A stretch of 36,913 nucleotides of DNA from Streptomyces antarcticus (lineage in GTDB: Bacteria; Actinomycetota; Actinomycetes; Streptomycetales; Streptomycetaceae): contig NZ_JAPNLM010000034.1 in NCBI RefSeq assembly GCF_026627255.1, positions 29,290 through 66,202 on the forward strand, in the 5' to 3' direction. The notes beneath the pieces were generated by a model. That model ran no database searches, was not told where the DNA came from, and saw only the letters and a list, made by a program, of their open reading frames with translations. Below are positions 8,209 through 15,855 of the stretch, piece after piece. Within the stretch, counting starts at the first letter, position 1; each line of letters opens with the position of its first letter. Made by a program: the position numbers and the translations under genes.

Positions 8209-10728
8209 GTGGCGGGCGAGTCCCCCGACAAGTCGGTAGATGCAGGAGTGCCGGGGGCGGCGGAGTCCTCCGAGGAGCGTGATCCGAGGCTGTCGGTGTT
8301 CCGGCCGAGGGAGCCCGAGGACGCCTCGGGCGGCGCCGGTGACACCACCGCGGAGCGCGACCCGCTGCGCGAGGCCGTGGCGGCGTGGGTCGCCACCGCC
8401 GAGGATCCCGCTCGCTCCGACGGGCCGCCGAAGGCGGATTCGGCCACGGCGGAGGCGGCGCCCGGTGCCGCAGGTTCCGGTTCCGAATCCGGTTCCGGAT
8501 CCGGACCCGCTGCCGAAGCGGAAGCGGAAGCCGGGTCCGATGCCGGTGCCGGTTCCTCCGAAGCCGAAGCCGAAGCCGAAGCCGAAGCCGAAGCCGAAGC
8601 CGAAGCCGAGTCTGGCTCCGGTGCGGGGCCGGATGCGGGTGCGGACGCGGCCGACGGCGGGTCCGGTGAAGGTGCGTCGGTCCGGCGCGTCGCCGAGGCG
8701 CCGAAGCCGTCCTCCGGGGCGGCGGCGGACGCCGAGCCCGCAGCCGAGCCCGACTCCGCGCCGCGGTCCCAGGCCGATGCCAAGTCCGAGCCCAAGTCCG
8801 TGGCTGAGCCTGTGTCCGAGCCGGACTCCGAGGCTGGGTCCGGCGCCGGGGCCGGATCCGGTGCCGCTGCTGCGGACAGTGAGCGCACTGCTGTGTTCCG
8901 TGCGGTGAAGCCGCCTGTTGGTGAGGGTTCCGGTTCTGCCGGTGAGCGGGGCGGTGAGGGGTCGCGCGTCGACTTCTTCCGGCGGCCTCAGCCGGTGGCC
9001 GGCCGGGACGGGGCCGAGGGTGGTCCGGGTGCGGCGAAGCCGTCCCCGGCGGAGTCCGGTGGGGACTCCGAGCGCACCGCTGTGTTCCGTGCAGTGGCTC
9101 CGCCCGCGACGCCCGCGTCGGCCAAGCCCGCCGTCACACCCCCCGTCAAGGATTCCGCTTCGGCCGACCGCCCGGGCGGCGGCGCGTCCGGAGCCGATTC
9201 GGCCGTCGCGGACAGTGAGCGCACCGCCGTGTTCCGCGCGGTCAAGCCCCCGGTCGCGCCGGCCCGGGACACCGCTGCCGCCGACCGGGCCGCGCCGCCG
9301 AAGGCCAGTACCTTCGTACCGCTGCGCACGGACGGGGCGCCGGCTCCGGCCGTGACCCCGAAGCCCGCGCCGAAGCCCACGCCGAAGCCCACGCCCGCGT
9401 ACGAGTCGTCCGAGCGGACCACGCAGCAGCCGCTGCCGCCCAAGCCGCCGCTCGACATGCTCGCGGACCTCACCAACAACCCGCCCCCGCCGCCGAGCCC
9501 GCTGCGCACGGCGGTGCGGCGGGTCAAGATCTACGCGCCCGTCGTCGTGCTCCTGGCGATCGTCGTCTCGGTCGCGCAGCTGGTGCGCCCGCTGCCCGAG
9601 CCGACGCTCGTGATGACCGCGAAGTCCTCGTACACCTTCGAGGGCGCCAAGCCCCAGCTGCCCTGGCCGAGCGAGGGACAGGCGTACATGGCGGCCGCCG
9701 GCCTCGGCACGCTCGGCCAGTCCGGCGAGCAGAAGCCGGTGCCGATCGCGAGCGTCACCAAGTCGATGACGGCGTACATCATCCTGCGCGACCACCCCAT
9801 CGCGAAGGGTGAGAAGGGCGCCGTGATCGACGTCGACAAGACGGCCGAGTCCGAGGGCAAGAAGAACAACTCCACGGACAACGAGTCCACCCTCGACACG
9901 GTCAAGGAGGGTGACAAGCTCACCGAGTACGACGCGATCGCCGCCCTCATGATCCCGTCGGCCAACAACATCGCCCGGCTGCTGGCGCGCTGGGACTCCG
10001 GTTCCCAGGAGGCGTTCGTCAAGAAGATGAACGACACCGCCAAGGACCTCGGGATGAAGAACACCACGTACACGGACCCCTCGGGCCTGGACGCGACCAC
10101 GGTCAGCACCGCCGAGGACCAGGTCAAGCTGGGTCTGAAGCTGGTGGAGATCGAGACGCTGCTGGAGATCACCAAGAAGCCCAGCTGGCAGGACCCCTCG
10201 GGCAAGGTCTGGCGGAACTGGAACGGCCTGGTGCCGTTCAACGAGTCGCTCGGCATCAAGACCGGTACGACGACCAAGGCCGGCGGCAACCTCCTCTTCG
10301 CCGCCTACAAGGACGTCGGCAAGACGAGGCAGCTGATCGTCGGCGCCGTCCTCGGCCAGCACAAGCCGCCGATCATCGACAGCGTGCTCGCCGCGAGCAA
10401 GCAGCTGATGACCGCCACCCAGAAGTCCCTGAACGGGGCGCCCGTCGTGAAGAAGGGCGACGTCGTCGGGTACGTGGACGACGGGCTCGGCGGCAGTACG
10501 CCGGTCGTCGCCACCGCCGACGTCCAGGCCGTCGGCTGGGGCGCGCTGACCGTCGACATCGAGCTGGCGCAGGGCGAAGGCAGCAAGATCCCGCAGACGG
10601 CGAAGGCCGGCACCGAGATCGGCGTGCTGACGGTCGGCGAGGGCGCGAGCCAGGTGAAGGTGCCGGTGGCGCTGAAGAGCGACCTCGCCGCGCCGGGCAT
10701 CGGCAGCAAGCTGACGCGCGTCGGCTGA
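8209..10728 (+). CDS. D-alanyl-D-alanine carboxypeptidase (S11, PBP5-like) with long cytoplasmic tail
   Basis: This 839-aa protein starts at GTG 8209, five bases after GAGGAGG. Residues 1-438 are acidic, Ala/Glu/Ser/Pro-rich and probably disordered, and contain (EA)n runs and repeated SERTAVFRAV motifs. One transmembrane segment (about 439-459, APVVVLLAIVVSVAQLV) puts the tail inside and the catalytic domain outside. The peptidase S11 motifs are complete: SVTK (S515, K518), SAN (584-586) and KTG (684-686). The enzyme trims the terminal D-Ala from peptidoglycan stem peptides. The tail is far longer than in classical PBP5 proteins and suggests intracellular control, perhaps by Ser/Thr kinases. 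A GC-rich terminator follows. Confidence 0.95.
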   Translation: MAGESPDKSVDAGVPGAAESSEERDPRLSVFRPREPEDASGGAGDTTAERDPLREAVAAWVATAEDPARSDGPPKADSATAEAAPGAAGSGSESGSGSGPAAEAEAEAGSDAGAGSSEAEAEAEAEAEAEAEAESGSGAGPDAGADAADGGSGEGASVRRVAEAPKPSSGAAADAEPAAEPDSAPRSQADAKSEPKSVAEPVSEPDSEAGSGAGAGSGAAAADSERTAVFRAVKPPVGEGSGSAGERGGEGSRVDFFRRPQPVAGRDGAEGGPGAAKPSPAESGGDSERTAVFRAVAPPATPASAKPAVTPPVKDSASADRPGGGASGADSAVADSERTAVFRAVKPPVAPARDTAAADRAAPPKASTFVPLRTDGAPAPAVTPKPAPKPTPKPTPAYESSERTTQQPLPPKPPLDMLADLTNNPPPPPSPLRTAVRRVKIYAPVVVLLAIVVSVAQLVRPLPEPTLVMTAKSSYTFEGAKPQLPWPSEGQAYMAAAGLGTLGQSGEQKPVPIASVTKSMTAYIILRDHPIAKGEKGAVIDVDKTAESEGKKNNSTDNESTLDTVKEGDKLTEYDAIAALMIPSANNIARLLARWDSGSQEAFVKKMNDTAKDLGMKNTTYTDPSGLDATTVSTAEDQVKLGLKLVEIETLLEITKKPSWQDPSGKVWRNWNGLVPFNESLGIKTGTTTKAGGNLLFAAYKDVGKTRQLIVGAVLGQHKPPIIDSVLAASKQLMTATQKSLNGAPVVKKGDVVGYVDDGLGGSTPVVATADVQAVGWGALTVDIELAQGEGSKIPQTAKAGTEIGVLTVGEGASQVKVPVALKSDLAAPGIGSKLTRVG
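8559..8610 (+). repeat. GCCGAA hexanucleotide repeat encoding poly(Glu-Ala)
   Basis: About eight and a half in-frame copies of GCCGAA encode an uninterrupted Glu-Ala run in the cytoplasmic tail of the carboxypeptidase. Hexanucleotide copy changes would keep the frame, so length is likely to vary between strains. Confidence 0.8.
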
Positions 10729-10751
10729 CGGCGGCGGCGAGCACGCGGACG

Positions 10752-10783
10752 GCGCCCCGGGCAACCCCGGGGTGCCGGGGCGC
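10752..10783 (+). terminator. GC-rich hairpin after the carboxypeptidase gene
   Basis: GCGCCCCGG (10752-10760) pairs with CCGGGGCGC (10775-10783), with a nested CACCCCGGGGTTGC-like pairing inside. It lies 24 bp after the stop codon. There is no strong T run, as is common in Streptomyces. Confidence 0.6.
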
Positions 10784-10840
10784 GTCTTGGGATCCAGGAC
10801 GTGCGTACGGGCAGAGGACTGATGTGTGGGGGAGTGGGCA

Positions 10841-12772
10841 GTGACCACCGCTGAGCAGCAGGGACGGCGTCCGGCCGCCGCTGCGCCGGTGCCCGGCGGC
10901 GGCTCCGGGACGCCCGCGGACCCCGCCGCCGCGGAGCCCGCGGCCGCGCACCCCGCCGCGGACTCCGCCGCCCCGCCGGGGCCGGGCGGCCCGGCGGAGC
11001 CCGGCGGGCCGGGCCGGCGCGGCCTCGACTGGGCGCGCCGTCACCCGGTGGCGGTCGCCGCCGTCCTCGCCGGAGTGCTGCACGTCCTGTGGTTCTTCAG
11101 CTTCGCCAACAGCGGCGGCGACCTCGCCGCGCAGGACGCGTGGGCCGAGTTCGTCGGGCGCCACCCCGACTCGGCGTACAACCTCGCCTGGTACGGCGGC
11201 ATGCACCCGGTCTCGTACAGCGTGGTCTCGCCGTACCTCATGCACGTGCTCGGCGTGCGCACCACGATGATGATCGCCGGTACGGTCTCGGCCGGGCTGC
11301 TCGCGCTGATACTGACCCGCTGCCGCGGTTCCGTGCGGGAGCCGTTGTGGCCCGCGCTCGCCGGGGTGTACGGGCTGCTCTGCAACGCGCTGTCCGGCCG
11401 GGTCACCTTCGGCCTCGGCGCGATGTTCGCGCTCGCCGCGGTCGCCGCCGTGTTCTGCTGGCCCCGCAAGTGGTCGCGGCGCCGCTGGGCGAAGGCCGCC
11501 GTGGCGGCCCCGCTGGCGGGGCTGGCCACCGCCTCCAGCCCGGTCGCCGGGCTGTTCCTGGGGGTGGTGGCGGCCGCGCTGTTCCTGACCCGGCGGCGCC
11601 CGGGCGCGTACGCGCTGGGGCTGGCGCCGGTGGCCGTGGTCGGGCTGTCGGCGTGGCTGTTCCCGTTCTCCGGGACGCAGCCGATGCGGCTGGGCTCGGC
11701 CTGGCTGCCGTTCGTGTTCGCGGTGGCCGTGTGCGTGCTCGTGCCGAGGCGCTGGAAGACGGTGCGCGTCGCGGCCGCCGTGTACGCGTTGGGCACCTTC
11801 CTGACCTGGGCGGTCGACTCCCAGGTCGGTTCCAACGTCACCCGCATGATCATGCTGTTCGGTGGCGCCGTGCTGCTCGCGGCCCTCCCGTCCTACGTGC
11901 CGCGCTCGCGGCGCTGGTACGCGGTGCTGCTGGCCTTCGCCGGGCTGACCGTCTGGATCACCACCAACAGCGTCACGGACATCATCCGCACCACCCCGCT
12001 GGCCGCCTGGAACCGGGAGCTGGCCCCGCTCGTCGACCGGCTGGAGAAGGCGGGCGCCGACCGCGGCCGGGTCGAGGTGGTCCCGGCGAGCAGCCACCGC
12101 GAGTCGTCGGCGTTCCCCTCGTACGTGAACCTCGCGCGCGGCTGGAACCGGCAGGCCGACCTGGAGCGCAACCCGCTCTTCTACGACGGCACCCTCACCG
12201 ACGTGACCTACCGGGAGTGGCTGGACCGCTGGGCCGTGCACTACGTGGTGCTGCCCGCCGACCGGCCCGACGAGGGCGGCAGGGACGAGGCGCGGCTGGT
12301 GCGCGCGGGCCTTCCGTACCTCCAGCAGGTGTGGGGCGACGCGAACTGGCAGCTGTTCAAGGTCCACGCGCCGACCGACCTGGTGTCCGGTCCGGCGGGG
12401 GTGGTGCGGGCGGGCGCCGACCAGCTCGTCGTGAACGTACGGCAGGCGGGGCGGGTGCTGGTGCGCGTCCCGCACTCGCCGTGGCTGGGGCTGGTGGGCG
12501 GGGACGGCAAGGCCGTGATGCCGCCGCAGGAGACCTTCGCCTCGAAGGCGCGGGGTGGCGGTACGGGACTGGCGAAGGAGTACGCGAACACCGCCGGGTG
12601 CCTGTTCAAGGCGGCTCCGGACGCCTCGGGCGACGTGTGGACGGAGCTGCTGGCACCGGGGCCGGGGGAGTACCGGGTGACGGCCAAGTACCAGCTGCCC
12701 CGGGGCACGCCGTGCCCGGACGAGCTCGTACAGAAGGCCCTGGGACACCCGGCCCCGCCGCGCGGGCCGTGA
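10841..12772 (+). CDS. Polytopic integral membrane protein with C-terminal soluble domain
   Basis: This protein of about 643 aa has an N-terminal Pro/Ala/Gly-rich cytoplasmic stretch (about 1-60), roughly ten hydrophobic segments between residues 65 and 385, and a soluble C-terminal region of about 250 residues. The layout (many membrane spans, then an extracytoplasmic domain, with an early loop HPDSAYNLAWYGGMHP) is reminiscent of GT-C type lipid-linked glycosyltransferases, but I see no diagnostic motif, so function is left open. The GTG at 10841 has GGGGGAG six bases upstream; an in-frame GTG at 10826 adds five residues. It follows the carboxypeptidase in the same direction after a hairpin, so a cell-envelope role is plausible (inference). 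Confidence 0.85.
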   Translation: MTTAEQQGRRPAAAAPVPGGGSGTPADPAAAEPAAAHPAADSAAPPGPGGPAEPGGPGRRGLDWARRHPVAVAAVLAGVLHVLWFFSFANSGGDLAAQDAWAEFVGRHPDSAYNLAWYGGMHPVSYSVVSPYLMHVLGVRTTMMIAGTVSAGLLALILTRCRGSVREPLWPALAGVYGLLCNALSGRVTFGLGAMFALAAVAAVFCWPRKWSRRRWAKAAVAAPLAGLATASSPVAGLFLGVVAAALFLTRRRPGAYALGLAPVAVVGLSAWLFPFSGTQPMRLGSAWLPFVFAVAVCVLVPRRWKTVRVAAAVYALGTFLTWAVDSQVGSNVTRMIMLFGGAVLLAALPSYVPRSRRWYAVLLAFAGLTVWITTNSVTDIIRTTPLAAWNRELAPLVDRLEKAGADRGRVEVVPASSHRESSAFPSYVNLARGWNRQADLERNPLFYDGTLTDVTYREWLDRWAVHYVVLPADRPDEGGRDEARLVRAGLPYLQQVWGDANWQLFKVHAPTDLVSGPAGVVRAGADQLVVNVRQAGRVLVRVPHSPWLGLVGGDGKAVMPPQETFASKARGGGTGLAKEYANTAGCLFKAAPDASGDVWTELLAPGPGEYRVTAKYQLPRGTPCPDELVQKALGHPAPPRGP

Positions 12773-12850
12773 TTCCGGCGGGCGGGACCTGATTCCGGCC
12801 GGGGGGACCTGATTCCGGCGGGCGGGACCTGATTTCGGCGGGCCGGGGCG
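12771..12850 (+). repeat. 20-bp tandem repeat overlapping the stop codon
   Basis: Three full copies of a 20-bp unit (GATTCCGGCGGGCGGGACCT and variants; 12771-12790, 12791-12810, 12811-12830) and a partial fourth begin inside the TGA of the membrane-protein gene. Copies differ at one or two bases. In other frames the unit reads as a hydrophilic peptide repeat, but no gene is supported. Confidence 0.85.
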
Positions 12851-12972
12851 GAGCCATGGGCGGCACGCCTTGATCCGGAATTCTTTGCTTCCGGCCCGGG
12901 TGCGTCGGCCGCTATATGTGCATACGATCCCAGTAGTCCGATTGGGTACTTCCCGAGGGAGTTGACGACGGG

Positions 12973-13176
12973 ATGAGCAAAGAGCAGATGCAGGACGTCC
13001 AGGCCGCCATGGCGAAGGCGCAGGAGCAGCTCCAGGTGCCGCGGGCGCAGGGCCACGGCTTCGAGGGCCCGCTGCGGAGCAAGGTCAAGGGCGGAGCGCA
13101 CACGAAGGCGGCCCTGAAGCGGGCCGGCACTCCGCAGGGTGACCGCATCGGCGAGCGCAGCCGGGGACTGAGCTGA
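12973..13176 (+). CDS. Small conserved-looking hypothetical protein
   Basis: This 67-aa, basic, hydrophilic protein starts MSKEQMQDVQ and has a predicted N-terminal helix followed by a Gly/Lys-rich C-terminal half (GPLRSKVKGGAHTK). No membrane segment, signal or cysteine is seen. Codon third positions are strongly G/C, which supports coding. The ATG at 12973 has GAGGGAG about 11 bases upstream, which is distant. A good terminator follows 46 bp after the stop, so the gene is probably monocistronic. Family and function are not recognised. Confidence 0.7.
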   Translation: MSKEQMQDVQAAMAKAQEQLQVPRAQGHGFEGPLRSKVKGGAHTKAALKRAGTPQGDRIGERSRGLS

Positions 13177-13222
13177 CGCCGCCCCCGTAGCCGGCCCGTC
13201 CCCGCGACGGCGTGACGGCGTG

Positions 13223-13252
13223 GCCCTCCCGGATCCGGCCCGGGAGGGCTTT
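13223..13252 (+). terminator. Intrinsic terminator after the 67-aa gene
   Basis: GCCCTCCCGG (13223-13232) and CCGGGAGGGC (13240-13249) form a perfect 10-bp stem with a 7-nt loop, followed directly by TTT. Confidence 0.85.
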
Positions 13253-13407
13253 CGTACGCCGTGACGCCATCCACCCCACCCGCAGACCGACCAGCTGACC
13301 CCGCCCCGGCGACTCCCGCTCCCGGGGGGGAGGTGCGCGGCGCCGACACGACACCGGCTACTGTCCACCGGTCGGGGCACCCGACGTACCGAGCCGCTGG
13401 AGGTGTG

Positions 13408-13803
13408 GTGAAGGTCCCCGCAGAACTCGTCGGTTCCGGCGTCACACGCACCGCCTTCGACTACCAGGTCCGGATCGGTTTCACGGCCTACGGACCCGAC
13501 GGCCGGATCCGCCTCGACGGCGAACTCGTCATCGAGAGCCCGATCACCGTCACCGGTACCTCCGGTACCCGAACCGTCCTCACACCGGGAACGGGAACGG
13601 CGCTGGCACCGCTCCTCGGCCTGTTCACCAGGACCGTCACCCAAGCCGAGGTCACCGGGCTCGGCACCCTGCACCTCGGCTTCGACGACGGCACCCGGCT
13701 CCGCGTCGACCCGGATCCCGACTACGAGTCCTGGAGCCTCACCGGCTCGGGATTCGAACCCGTCATGGTCGGCCCGGACGGCGAAACCGGCTGGCAGCAC
13801 TGA
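13408..13803 (+). CDS. DUF6188 family protein
   Basis: This 131-aa protein starts VKVPAELVGSGVTRTAFDYQ and has alternating strand-like segments such as RIRLDGELVIESP, then LGTLHLGFDDGTRLRVDPDPDYESWSLTG near the C-terminus. That tail pattern (a DG-T-x-L-x-V strand, then P-D-x-x-Y-E-x-W-x-x-x-G) is typical of DUF6188, a family of unknown function common in Streptomyces. The GTG at 13408 lies four bases after GGAGG; an adjacent GTG at 13405 would be too close, and the open frame further upstream lacks a ribosome site. It is followed by a strong hairpin and the convergent tRNA. Confidence 0.8.
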   Translation: MKVPAELVGSGVTRTAFDYQVRIGFTAYGPDGRIRLDGELVIESPITVTGTSGTRTVLTPGTGTALAPLLGLFTRTVTQAEVTGLGTLHLGFDDGTRLRVDPDPDYESWSLTGSGFEPVMVGPDGETGWQH

Positions 13804-13837
13804 CCACTCCACCGCGTCACTCCGGGGACCTGGACAT

Positions 13838-13877
13838 GACGAGGCCCCCCCGTTCGAAGGAACGGGGGGGCCTCGTC
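13838..13877. terminator. Bidirectional terminator between DUF6188 gene and tRNA-Arg
   Basis: Two perfect 18-nt arms (13838-13855 and 13860-13877) flank a GAAG loop; each arm has a run of seven C or G. It sits between two convergent units, the DUF6188 gene ending at 13803 and the minus-strand tRNA whose 3' end is at 13904, and probably ends both. Confidence 0.85.
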
Positions 13878-13903
13878 CATGCTCTGACCTGCTATCCGGT
13901 CAG

Positions 13904-13976
13904 TGCCCTCGGCAGGATTCGAACCTGCGACACCGGCTTTAGGAGAGCCGTGCTCTATCCCCTGAGCTACGAAGGC
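13904..13976 (-). tRNA. tRNA-Arg (anticodon CCT)
   Basis: The reverse complement folds as a cloverleaf: acceptor GCCTTCG/CGAGGGC (one T-G pair), D arm with TAGCTCAGGGGATAGAGCA, anticodon stem CGGCT/AGCCG with loop CTCCTAA (anticodon CCT), and T arm GCAGGTTCGAATCCTGC. The discriminator base is A and CCA is not encoded. It would read AGG codons. The mobile-element end begins only four bases beyond its 5' end, so its native promoter has apparently been replaced. Confidence 0.96.
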
Positions 13977-13984
13977 GACGGGGG

Positions 13985-14008
13985 CTTGTCGGAAACGTTG
14001 CCGGAAAC
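13985..14008 (+). repeat. Tandem 12-bp repeats at the element terminus
   Basis: CTTGTCGGAAAC (13985-13996) and GTTGCCGGAAAC (13997-14008) match at nine of twelve positions, directly adjacent and four bases inside the element boundary. The same pair is at 24340-24363. The placement suggests recombinase or transposase binding sites (inference). Confidence 0.6.
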
Positions 14009-14330
14009 CCCAGAGGGATCGCGCGAGCTGCTTCGACAAACATGCTGGTCAGATTGACGTGAGTACACCCAGGTGGAGATGTCCTCGCGGACACTTTCCC
14101 GGACACACGCTTGGGAGCCGTCTGACCGCTGACAGCCTAGCGGATCGTGCTGGGAGTGGTCGCATGGATTGTCGTGGGAGCGGGCCTGAGGCGAAGGCAT
14201 CGTCGTGACCTGGGGTTTCTGAGCGTCTGGGGTGGTGGGTGGGGAGGCCGGGGGTGCTGCACGGGTGTGGGCAGGCTGCTGGAGCGTCCGTTCTGTTCCG
14301 CTTGCCATGGATGGGGCCTTTTTAACGGAG

Positions 14331-14364
14331 CGACGGCCGCGCCTTGGGGTGGGCGCGGCCGTCG
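14331..14364 (-). terminator. Hairpin downstream of the DDE-like gene
   Basis: Perfect 13-bp arms CGACGGCCGCGCC (14331-14343) and GGCGCGGCCGTCG (14352-14364) lie 15 bp past the DDE-like stop codon and are conserved in the second repeat copy (24683-24716). No T run follows on the minus strand. Confidence 0.65.
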
Positions 14365-14379
14365 TGGGGTCGAGGAGTG

Positions 14380-15855
14380 TCAGGCGATGCGGAGGACCTG
14401 TTGGGCGTTGATGCGGGCCTGGAGGTGGATCTGGTGGCTGGTGGCGTTCTGGGAGAGGGCGAAGCCGAGGACGAAGATCTTCTGGCGATCCACGCCGTAG
14501 GCAATCATGCGGCGATTCCAGAGGCTCTGGTCGAATTGGCTGTGTACGGACTCGGAGTCGGCGCGGTAGGGGTAGAGGAGCTGGTGGGTGAGGCTGGCCT
14601 CGGGGATCTGCTGAAGGTATTCGGCTCGGTGGAAGCCGCGTTCGCTGTCGCTCTTGATGCGCTTGCCGGTGTCGACGCAGCGCAGGGTCCGGTCGGCAGG
14701 GGTGGTGGTGATGCCGACGGGGACGCGGTAGTCGTGGTCGCCGTGGCGGCAGGGGATCTTGAGGACGTGGTACCAGCGGCTCTTGGCGGCTCCCGCACGG
14801 TGCTCGAGCTTGGTGATGGGGAGGGGTTCGAGGATGCGGGTGCCGTCGTCGATGCGGATGCTCTCGGCGATGCGGCCTTGGTCGCACCAGAGCTCGTGAC
14901 CGCTTCGGCAGGGGCTGATGCGTTCGTAGAAGACGGGGGCGACGGATCCGTGCTGCTTGTTGATGGCCAATAGGCCGGCCCGGGCGAGGGCGTCGCGGTG
15001 GACACCGCGGAAGGCTCCGTCGTAGACGACGCCCATGCAGTGGGGCAGTGCGTCCTTCAGCACGCGGAACTGGCGTACGGCGATGGCTGCTTCGTCTTCG
15101 TACTCGCCGCCGGCGACGTGGGCGAAGCTGAGGATGACGCGGGTCCAGTAGCCGGTGTCGCGGCCGGAGGCGAAGAACCACTTGGTGCCGCGTACCCGCC
15201 GCTTCTCCTTCTCTCCGTTCTCGTAGTAGATGCGGGCGGCCGGGTCGACGCGGTGGTTTCGGATCAGGCCGGTGTCCTCGTCCGCGATCTCCACGGCGCG
15301 CGCTTTGGAGGGTGCCTTGGGGACGGTGGCGTCGCCGACGAGGAGCTGTCGGCGTTCGGGTCGGCTCCATACCTTGGGCGTGTCCGAGGGGAACAGCCCT
15401 TGGCTCAGGGCTTGCTGGGCGGCATACCTGCGGAACGCTTCCTCGAGTGCGTCAGCGGCCGGTACGAGGAGGTTGTTCAGGGCGTCCTGGTACTGCCCGC
15501 GGGAAGGTGCGGTGAGGGGCAGGGCTGCCGCTGCCCTGCGGCCCAGGTGGCGGCGGATGCTCGCCCGTACGCTGCGCCAGTCCTGGGGAGAGGCGAGGAG
15601 TCCTGTGGTGGAACGCTTGGACTTCGTCACCGGGGTGAGGGCGGCCATGATCAGGTAGACGATGCCCGGGTACTCGCGGGGGCAGCCGACGACGTTCGGC
15701 GGGGGTAGGAGTTCCGCCATCTCGTAGAGGAGCGGGTAGTCGAGGCAGTCGCGGACGCGCTCCGCGATGCTGCGCTGGTCCTGGTCGGTGAGCTGGCGTT
15801 TGCGGTTCGGGCGTTCGGGGTGGGGCTTGGGGGTTCCGAAGACGTCGTCAGGCAC
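14380..15855 (-). CDS. Putative DDE-like transposase of unrecognised family
   Basis: This 491-aa soluble protein is read from GTG 15855, which overlaps the end of the upstream recombinase-like gene by 8 bp, implying translational coupling. A helical N-terminal region (1-190) includes ALTPVTKSKRSTTGLL. The core then shows GDATVP (first Asp), a strand VVYDGAFRGVH (second Asp) and DSERGFHRAEYL (candidate Glu), spaced like a retroviral-integrase/DDE fold, and a C-terminal SQFDQSLWNRRMIAYG. A cluster with Cys and His (SPCRSGHELWC, PCRHGDHDY) might bind metal. The fold call is from motif spacing only. Its 3' end is part of the duplicated 430-bp segment, which ties it to the mobile element. Confidence 0.75.
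   Translation of the reverse strand: MPDDVFGTPKPHPERPNRKRQLTDQDQRSIAERVRDCLDYPLLYEMAELLPPPNVVGCPREYPGIVYLIMAALTPVTKSKRSTTGLLASPQDWRSVRASIRRHLGRRAAAALPLTAPSRGQYQDALNNLLVPAADALEEAFRRYAAQQALSQGLFPSDTPKVWSRPERRQLLVGDATVPKAPSKARAVEIADEDTGLIRNHRVDPAARIYYENGEKEKRRVRGTKWFFASGRDTGYWTRVILSFAHVAGGEYEDEAAIAVRQFRVLKDALPHCMGVVYDGAFRGVHRDALARAGLLAINKQHGSVAPVFYERISPCRSGHELWCDQGRIAESIRIDDGTRILEPLPITKLEHRAGAAKSRWYHVLKIPCRHGDHDYRVPVGITTTPADRTLRCVDTGKRIKSDSERGFHRAEYLQQIPEASLTHQLLYPYRADSESVHSQFDQSLWNRRMIAYGVDRQKIFVLGFALSQNATSHQIHLQARINAQQVLRIA

Larger units (their letters stand above)
13981..14410 (+). repeat. 430-bp direct repeat, copy 1 (element end)
   Basis: This segment matches 24336-24762 in the same orientation. 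The first ~200 bp are nearly identical, with single substitutions; the rest diverges a little and has small indels. It comprises the non-coding end of the element plus the last 31 bp of the DDE-like gene (14380-14410). Confidence 0.93.

Noticed and set aside
8128..10848. 906-codon minus-strand frame opposite the carboxypeptidase
   Set aside because: Gly/Arg repeats mirror the Glu-Ala and Pro repeats of the real gene.
10373..12748. Long minus-strand frame under the membrane-protein gene
   Set aside because: Arg/His/Gly-rich shadow translation without motifs; the plus strand encodes clear membrane spans.
13904..13926. Classical attB in the tRNA-Arg 3' end
   Set aside because: No second copy of the tRNA 3' end was seen in the window, and the repeated element starts at the 5' side of the tRNA.
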